Assembly (NCBI RefSeq): GCF_036226405.1
Contig: NZ_CP108464.1
Location: 744,001-808,000 of the forward strand
Direction: 5' to 3'
DNA length: 64,000 nt
Origin: Streptomyces sp. NBC_01260
Lineage (GTDB): Bacteria > Actinomycetota > Actinomycetes > Streptomycetales > Streptomycetaceae
This document shows positions 59,487 to 64,000 of this stretch, piece by piece. Each line of letters begins with the position of its first letter. Positions within the stretch are counted from its first letter, which is position 1. Made by a program: the position numbers and the translations under genes. Below the pieces are notes generated by a model, which worked only from the letters and a program-made list of their open reading frames with translations, made no database searches and was not told the DNA's origin.

Positions 59487-62273
59487 TCACATGCTCGCGT
59501 CCTCTTCGGTAGGTGGTCTGGGGACAGTACGGCGGAGGTCATCGGCCGCGGCACGGTGTCCCTCTGCGGTCAGGCGGTCGGCGAGGAGGGCCCGAGCTTC
59601 GCGGTACCCCTTAGAAAGCTGCGCTGGCATGGTGTCGTGCCGTTCGATGACTGTTCCGGCCTCGGCGAGCAGGACGACGGCTTCCTCCAGCCAGGAGCCG
59701 CCCGCCTCGGTCCGCAGGTTGATGGCGAGGAGCAGCATGAGGGCGAGCCTCGCCTCGAATCCCGGGTCGGCCATGGCCATGCGGCGGCGTATGGCCACGG
59801 CCTCGTCGGTCACGGCGATGGCGTCGTTACGGCGGCCGATGGCCAGGAGCACAATGCTGAGTGAGGCCAGTGCCTCGGCCAGTTTGTTCGCGTGGGCTTG
59901 CGGTTGACGCCCGGCCAAGCGCCGCAGTATGGATACGGACTCGTGGGCGGCGGAGAGTGCCTCGGCTCCCTGTCCCGCGTAGAGCAGGTGCACGGCGCTC
60001 CCGGTCAGTACGTTCGCCAACTCGCTCTCGTACGAGACAGGATGGACTGCGGCGAGTCGGCGGAGGAGAGCCACCGCTTCCTGCGCCACAGAGATCCCGG
60101 GGTCGCCTACGCGCCACAGTGCCTTGGCGAGGTTGGACAGAGCTTCCGCCAGGGCCTTGGTGTGCGCTGCCGCGTTCGTTTGCGAGAGCCGTCGCAGGAT
60201 AATAATGCCTTCCTGGAGTGCCGCCACAGACTCCTCGGGAGTGGCGGTGAATCCGAGGCACAGGCCGAGCCCCACCAGAGACGCGGACAGGTCCCGCTCA
60301 TGGGTCACGGGGTCGCCAGCGGCCAACTCCCGGAATAGGGCCACGCACTCCTGTGTCGTGACGGTCGCGTCGACCCACCGGTCGGCCTGGCACAGATCTC
60401 GCCCGACGTTCAGCAGCGCGCTCGCGAGATCGGACCGATACTGATCGTCTCGTCCGGCGAGTTCGCGCAGGATTCTGATGGATTCCTCGGTGGCCGCCAG
60501 TGCGTCGGCGCGGCGTCCGACTGCGGAGAGTCGCACGCCGTAGGCCGTCAGCGCGGTCGAGAGGTTGCGTTCGACCAGTTCCGCCTCGGCGGGGTGCCGC
60601 AGTTTGTTGCGGTCCAGCGCTCGGTATTCCCGCACATTTTCCTCGGCCGCCGCCAGCGATTCCTCCAGTTGCCCCGCGTGATAGAGGCGGACGCTGTGCT
60701 CGTGCCGGACGACGCCCTGGTCGTTGAGGTGCCCGGCCCGTGAGAGCCGGTGCGGCAGTAGTCGGGTGCTGACGGCTGCGACGCCCGGGTCGAGGTCTGG
60801 GTGGGGCAGCTTGAACGGCGGGAAGTGGGCCGCAATGGCTTCGAGGAGTTCGGGTGCGATGTCGTCGAGCCGGGCCAGCGTGGTCAGGGCGGCGCTGCCG
60901 GCTGCGACGGCGACGTGGGGGGCGGCCGCGAGGAGTGGGTACAAGTGCCGTGGTCCGACGTGCGGCCAGCGCTGGGCGGCCGATGCAAGGAAGGTGACGG
61001 CGCGGGGGGTCCACAGGAGTGTGGCGGGGTCGGTGGCGCCGGTAAGCAGGGTGCCGACGGTCACTCGGGCCCATGGCTGGGCCGGGTACTCGGCGTGGTG
61101 CCCCGGGAGGGTGAGCGCCAGGAAGTCCTCGCTGAGGCGGTCTGGGTACAGCGGTTCCAGGACGGTCTCCTGGGCTGGGTCCGCCGGTGGGTAGCAGACG
61201 GCGTGGTCGGCGAGCACGCGGTGCGCCGGGAGCTTCAGGTCCAGCCCGGCAACGACGTCCAACCCCTGAGCGGGCGCCATCGGCCCCGTGAGCGCGGCGG
61301 TGAACACGGTCCGGTTCATCGCGTCGGGCGGGGTGGTGAAGGTCCGCGCGGTCGGGTCGATCTCGTGGCCGCCCTCTCCGTGCAGCCGTGCCCAGTGCAG
61401 ATGTTCGCGGTCCAGGAGGTAGCAGGTCAGCCCGGCGAGGTCGGGCGGCGGGCGACGGCCCGCGACGTGGGCGTCGACAGCGACCAGGGCCGCGAGGTGT
61501 ACCGAAAGGGTCAGCCCGAAGTCGTCCCCGGCGAGGGCGGCGGGTGTTTCGACACGGAGGGACGGGACGCCGTACCGGGCGGCGAAGCTGTCATGGGCGA
61601 CAGCGAACATCTCCGTCCGCGGCGACCCGTCGCCCTCCCACTCCTGCGTCCCGTCGGACAGCGGAGGCAGGAACTGCGTGGACGTTCCGGCCTGGAGGTT
61701 GGCAACGGAGGCGCGGACGGCGGGCCAGATATCGTCGCCTCGGGCCAGCAGCAGGATGCGCGCGGGCACCTCGGGTTGGTGCAGCAGGGCGTTGCTGAAC
61801 AGCCACAGCAAGTGCGACAGCGGCCAGCGGTCGGCGTAGTCGACGACCAGCAGGGTGCCGTCCGCAGCGGCGCCGAGATCCTGGCTGCCGGGCGGCGGAA
61901 TTACGCTCCCGGGGCCGTGCGTGGCGGTGACCACTTGCCAGCCGTCGTCCGCCGATTCACGCGCGAAGTGGTCGGCGAGCCGGGTTTTCCCCTGCCCGCC
62001 TGGCGCGTGCAGCCACCTCACAGCGAGCTGTGGCCCCTTGTCTCGCCATCGCCGCAGCGCTGCCAGCTCCGCCGTCCGGCCGGTGAACTCCACAACGGCG
62101 AAACGGGCGTTGAGCATGCGGCTCGGCACCTCGCGCAGGAACGAGTCGTCGGCGGCGGGCGGCGGGCGCCACCGCTGAAGCAGGTACACCGGTATGCCAT
62201 CGCCGAAGACGTGGATGTCCGCGCCGACAACACCATAGGCAAAGCCGTTCTCGGCGCGGACGGACTGTGTCAC
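59487..62273 (-). CDS. STAND P-loop NTPase with C-terminal tetratricopeptide repeats (NLR-like)
   Basis: A 928-residue signal-transduction ATPase. The order is: a short N-terminal motif (residues 3-26, QSV-A then FAYGVVGADIHVFGDG), then FTGRTAELAALRRW, and the P-loop PGGQGKTRL (91-99). Walker B is LLVVDYAD (141-148) and a sensor-type RILLLARGDD follows. A helical middle comes next, and from about residue 530 to 900 there are repeated TPR units (EESVAALQEGIIILRRLS, EALSAAHESVSILRRLAG, DAIAVTDEAVAIRRRMA). Such proteins oligomerise when their repeat domain senses a trigger. The ATG overlaps the stop of the small upstream gene (62270-62273), so the two are co-translated. Its N-terminal motif closely resembles the C-terminal motif of that partner. 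It is probably a defence or self-elimination NLR; the trigger is unknown. Confidence 0.88.
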   Translation of the reverse strand: MTQSVRAENGFAYGVVGADIHVFGDGIPVYLLQRWRPPPAADDSFLREVPSRMLNARFAVVEFTGRTAELAALRRWRDKGPQLAVRWLHAPGGQGKTRLADHFARESADDGWQVVTATHGPGSVIPPPGSQDLGAAADGTLLVVDYADRWPLSHLLWLFSNALLHQPEVPARILLLARGDDIWPAVRASVANLQAGTSTQFLPPLSDGTQEWEGDGSPRTEMFAVAHDSFAARYGVPSLRVETPAALAGDDFGLTLSVHLAALVAVDAHVAGRRPPPDLAGLTCYLLDREHLHWARLHGEGGHEIDPTARTFTTPPDAMNRTVFTAALTGPMAPAQGLDVVAGLDLKLPAHRVLADHAVCYPPADPAQETVLEPLYPDRLSEDFLALTLPGHHAEYPAQPWARVTVGTLLTGATDPATLLWTPRAVTFLASAAQRWPHVGPRHLYPLLAAAPHVAVAAGSAALTTLARLDDIAPELLEAIAAHFPPFKLPHPDLDPGVAAVSTRLLPHRLSRAGHLNDQGVVRHEHSVRLYHAGQLEESLAAAEENVREYRALDRNKLRHPAEAELVERNLSTALTAYGVRLSAVGRRADALAATEESIRILRELAGRDDQYRSDLASALLNVGRDLCQADRWVDATVTTQECVALFRELAAGDPVTHERDLSASLVGLGLCLGFTATPEESVAALQEGIIILRRLSQTNAAAHTKALAEALSNLAKALWRVGDPGISVAQEAVALLRRLAAVHPVSYESELANVLTGSAVHLLYAGQGAEALSAAHESVSILRRLAGRQPQAHANKLAEALASLSIVLLAIGRRNDAIAVTDEAVAIRRRMAMADPGFEARLALMLLLAINLRTEAGGSWLEEAVVLLAEAGTVIERHDTMPAQLSKGYREARALLADRLTAEGHRAAADDLRRTVPRPPTEEDASM

Positions 62274-62761
62274 GGCGTGTCTTCCTCGGCGTCGGTGGCG
62301 CTGGCCGGTGGCGAGGGGTACGGCGAGGCACGATGGTGGACGTGCACGCTGCTGCCCGGCCCAAGCGCGCCGTACGCCGACCCGCCGCCAGTAGCATGCA
62401 CGCTCTGCTGCCAGACGTTCTGAGCCGTCGGCAACAGAGCGCCGACCTCGTCGATCAGCGCGGCCACTTCGCCGGAGAGCTCCGGGGCACGGCGCAGCAG
62501 ATCCTCCAGGTTCTCCTGCCAGCGCTGCACCTGCCTGTTTCGGGCAACCTCCAGCTCGGCCGCGTCCCGCACTCGGGCCGCACTCGCCTCCAACTCGGCC
62601 TGCACGGGGTCGTCCTCGTCTCCCGTCATGCCCTCGTCACGCCGTCTGAAGAGCGCCACGGTCCGGTCGCGGGCCACCTCCCACGCGGAGGTGGCCATGG
62701 CGGAAACGACGGTGGTGGCGCCGGCCATGGCCAGTAACGACACTGGGTCCGACAAAGGCAT
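62270..62761 (-). CDS. Small membrane-type helical protein with C-terminal AYG motif (putative Bell-like effector of the STAND protein)
   Basis: A 163-residue protein. The N-terminal segment (DPVSLLAMAGATTVVSAMATSAW) is hydrophobic and Gly/Ala/Ser-rich. It is followed by charged helices (residues 28-112; EVARDRTVALFRRRD, ELEVARNRQVQRWQENLEDLLRR), then a short motif, QSVHATGGGSAYGALGP-G-SSVHVHH (119-143), and an acidic Pro/Ser tail. The layout (membrane-active helical domain plus C-terminal motif shared with an adjacent NLR) matches Bell-domain effectors of bacterial amyloid-signalling pairs. AAGGGG touches the ATG at 62761; a TTG two codons later is better spaced and may be the real start. 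Confidence 0.75.
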   Translation of the reverse strand: MPLSDPVSLLAMAGATTVVSAMATSAWEVARDRTVALFRRRDEGMTGDEDDPVQAELEASAARVRDAAELEVARNRQVQRWQENLEDLLRRAPELSGEVAALIDEVGALLPTAQNVWQQSVHATGGGSAYGALGPGSSVHVHHRASPYPSPPASATDAEEDTP

Positions 62762-62767
62762 CCCCTT

Positions 62768-62945
62768 TCAGAGTCCCGCGCCTCTGGTGGCGAAGGCCAT
62801 CCAGGCGGATGCGGGAAGTGCCAGCACGAGCCGTCCGGTTTTCGAGTCCCGGACGGAGACTACGTTGGGATAGTCAGCAGCGGCTTCCAAACAGTCAACT
62901 CCGCCCACCGCACCCGGCTCACCGCTCCACCGACACATGCCGCAC
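62768..62945 (-). pseudogene. DUF397 gene truncated at its 5' end by an IS1182 remnant
   Basis: The translation ends WSGEPGAVGGVDCLEAAADYPN, then VVSVRDSKTGRLVLALPASAWMAFATRGAGL: the conserved DCLEVA, VRDSK and AWxAF of DUF397. The usual W-RKSSYS beginning is lost at the junction with transposon DNA near 62945. Its stop is only 6 nt before the Bell-like gene, so the intact gene would have headed the same operon. Confidence 0.75.
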
Positions 62946-63118
62946 CGGAGCACCGCCGTTTGCGGCTGGTGGGTGACAGCGTTCCTATCGGACCGCCTCA
63001 TCCGCCTCGATGCCTGGTGGAATGGCCATCCGCTCGACCGCACCCGCGTCAGCCACCTTGCCCGCCTCGGCCTCTCCCTCGCTGCGTGACCGAATATGCC
63101 AGCAGGATCGGTGACAGC
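62945..63118 (+). mobile_element. Chimeric, internally deleted IS1182-type remnant
   Basis: It begins with the IS1182 end (CACCGCCGTTTGCGGCTGGTG at about 62952-62972 in part), jumps to the last codons of a transposase (LIRLDAWWNGHPLDRTRVSHLARLGLSLAA, 63000-63088), and stops after GCCAGCAGGATCG where the right terminal repeat should continue. GTGACAGCGTTC occurs at both recombination edges (62976-62987 and 63110-63121). Confidence 0.8.
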
Positions 63119-63122
63119 GTTC

Positions 63123-63995
63123 TTACCGGCACCCCTTGTCGCGGGCGATCTCAATCGCCACGTCCGTCGTGCGGCCGTTGACCATGCCGCCGTCGCCCAG
63201 CTTGTGAATCAGGTTGGCCGAGCGCATCAGGCGCTCGACTTCACCGGTCGTGAAAACGGGCCGCAAGCCGCTCGGGCGTGCCAGCTCCAGCTGCGACAAG
63301 CGTTCCAGGACACCGGCGATGCTGGTCTCCAGTGTGTTGAGAGGCTGATGGTCGGCCTTGAGTGCCCGCGCGAAGTTCACGAACAAGTCGTCAGGTTCGC
63401 TCTGTGCATGCTCGACGGCCTGCAGGACGCTGACCCGCTGCTTCAGCGCAATGGCCAGGGCAGCGATTTCGAGGTGGGTGCGGAACGTGCCGCCATGGTC
63501 GTCGACGCCGGGAAACGACTTGGTCAGCGTGCTGATCTCGACGGCCTTGCCCTCCGGCAGCTTGTCGAGTGTGCTTTGCCACCCAGCGAGGCAGCGGTCA
63601 GCGGCGCCCAGCGCCGTGTTGATGGCGTGGACTGCCGAGTCCACTCCCAGCGAGGCACCGAGCTTGCCCTGATCGAGCAGAATGGCTGTGGCTTTGTCGA
63701 TGGCATCGCGGCAGCCGTCCAGTTCGCTGTGCTCGGCTTCGAGCTTTTCTTCCTGCAGTTGCTCCAGCAGTTCCGTGATGTGTTCGATAGCCTGCTGGCG
63801 CTTGTTGTCCGTGTACGCGCTCACTCCCACCGCTACGGCCATGAGCACGAGCGGCGCAGCCACGGTGAGCGTCGCGCCGGGCACCGGCAAGACCGTTGTC
63901 GCGCTGCACCGCGTACGGCATCTCCTGGGGTTCCTGCGCGACGGCGGGCGATCCCGGTCCTCCGATGACGCCCCCGCCGTGCGTATCGGAACCAT
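63123..63995 (-). CDS. Membrane-anchored coiled-coil protein of unknown function (N-terminus uncertain)
   Basis: The convincing part starts at about residue 40: a membrane helix (TLTVAAPLVLMAVAVGVSAYTDN), a coiled coil (KRQQAIEHITELLEQLQEEKLEAEHSELDGCRDAIDKATAILL) and a helical remainder to the end (HKLGDGGMVNGRTTDVAIEIA). I recognise no named family. The first 35 residues are Arg-rich and do not look real, whereas the next frame over reads QEPQEMPYAVQRDNG, which looks like the proper upstream part. A frameshift near 63890 and extension past the right edge of the window are likely, so the gene may be broken or partial. Its 3' end abuts the IS1182 remnant. Confidence 0.6.
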   Translation of the reverse strand: MVPIRTAGASSEDRDRPPSRRNPRRCRTRCSATTVLPVPGATLTVAAPLVLMAVAVGVSAYTDNKRQQAIEHITELLEQLQEEKLEAEHSELDGCRDAIDKATAILLDQGKLGASLGVDSAVHAINTALGAADRCLAGWQSTLDKLPEGKAVEISTLTKSFPGVDDHGGTFRTHLEIAALAIALKQRVSVLQAVEHAQSEPDDLFVNFARALKADHQPLNTLETSIAGVLERLSQLELARPSGLRPVFTTGEVERLMRSANLIHKLGDGGMVNGRTTDVAIEIARDKGCR

Positions 63996-64000
63996 GCACT

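Noticed and set aside
58079..59554. 491-codon minus-strand frame opposite the IS1182 transposase
   Set aside because: It is a shadow of the transposase, which has recognisable DDE-type sequence on the plus strand.
60801..62423. 540-codon plus-strand frame opposite the STAND gene
   Set aside because: No domains; the minus strand carries the P-loop and TPR repeats over the same bases.

Overview
The base composition (very high G+C, third-codon G/C bias), GTG starts, GTGA/ATGA overlaps and gene families (conservon, DUF397/DUF5753, CYP157, Tat lipoproteins, xylose ROK repressor) all point to a Streptomyces or a close relative. No rRNA, tRNA or CRISPR array was recognised.

Layout. 0-4.1 kb: a conservon (cvnA-B-C-D plus a CYP157-type P450 cut by the left edge), reading leftwards. 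4.6-12 kb: IclR regulator, a FUSC-transporter/MarR operon, a VOC protein, a decayed nucleobase permease, a DUF2510/scramblase protein and a DUF3105-DUF305 operon. 12.1-16.4 kb: a D-xylose block (ROK repressor, xylA, xylB) with paired ATTTGTTC-type half sites between xylA and xylB. 16.5-24.6 kb: a VWA/partner membrane pair, a head-to-head junction of two gene remnants (GH2 beta-galactosidase and alginate-lyase-like), ThuA and SGNH proteins with a TetR regulator, a LacI remnant, a P450 and a DUF4232 protein.

24.6-42.8 kb is the metabolic centre: what looks like a complete xyloglucan utilisation locus. Secreted GH74 and GH12 would cut the backbone. A lipoprotein-dependent ABC importer (no ATPase gene, so presumably served by a shared MsiK-type ATPase) would import oligosaccharides. 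Signal-less GH95 (fucose), GH42 (galactose), GH31 (xylose) and GH3 (glucose) would dismantle them in the cytoplasm. A LacI regulator closes the locus, and four copies of the palindrome CGAAGCGCTTCG lie only in the GH3/ABC divergent promoter region and upstream of lacI. Freed xylose would feed the XylAB pathway 10-25 kb away.

43-50.3 kb: a coupled P450 pair (the second again lacks the ExxR arginine), a (GGCTAC)n tract that encodes a Gly-Tyr peptide tail, a Tat-exported phospholipase C, a crystallin/inhibitor-like secreted protein and a possible aerolysin-like secreted protein. 50.5-64 kb is accessory DNA: DUF397/DUF5753 genes (some truncated), a MarR-reductase-oxidoreductase operon divergent from an MFS pump, an IS5-type element sitting exactly in the MFS stop codon, a serine recombinase, a frameshifted IS1182-type element and a chimeric remnant of another. 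Between them sits a two-gene operon of a small membrane-type helical protein and a 928-residue P-loop/TPR STAND protein. The abutting ends of the two proteins carry the same short AYG-type motif, which suggests an amyloid-signalling NLR/effector pair; this is the best candidate for an undescribed system.
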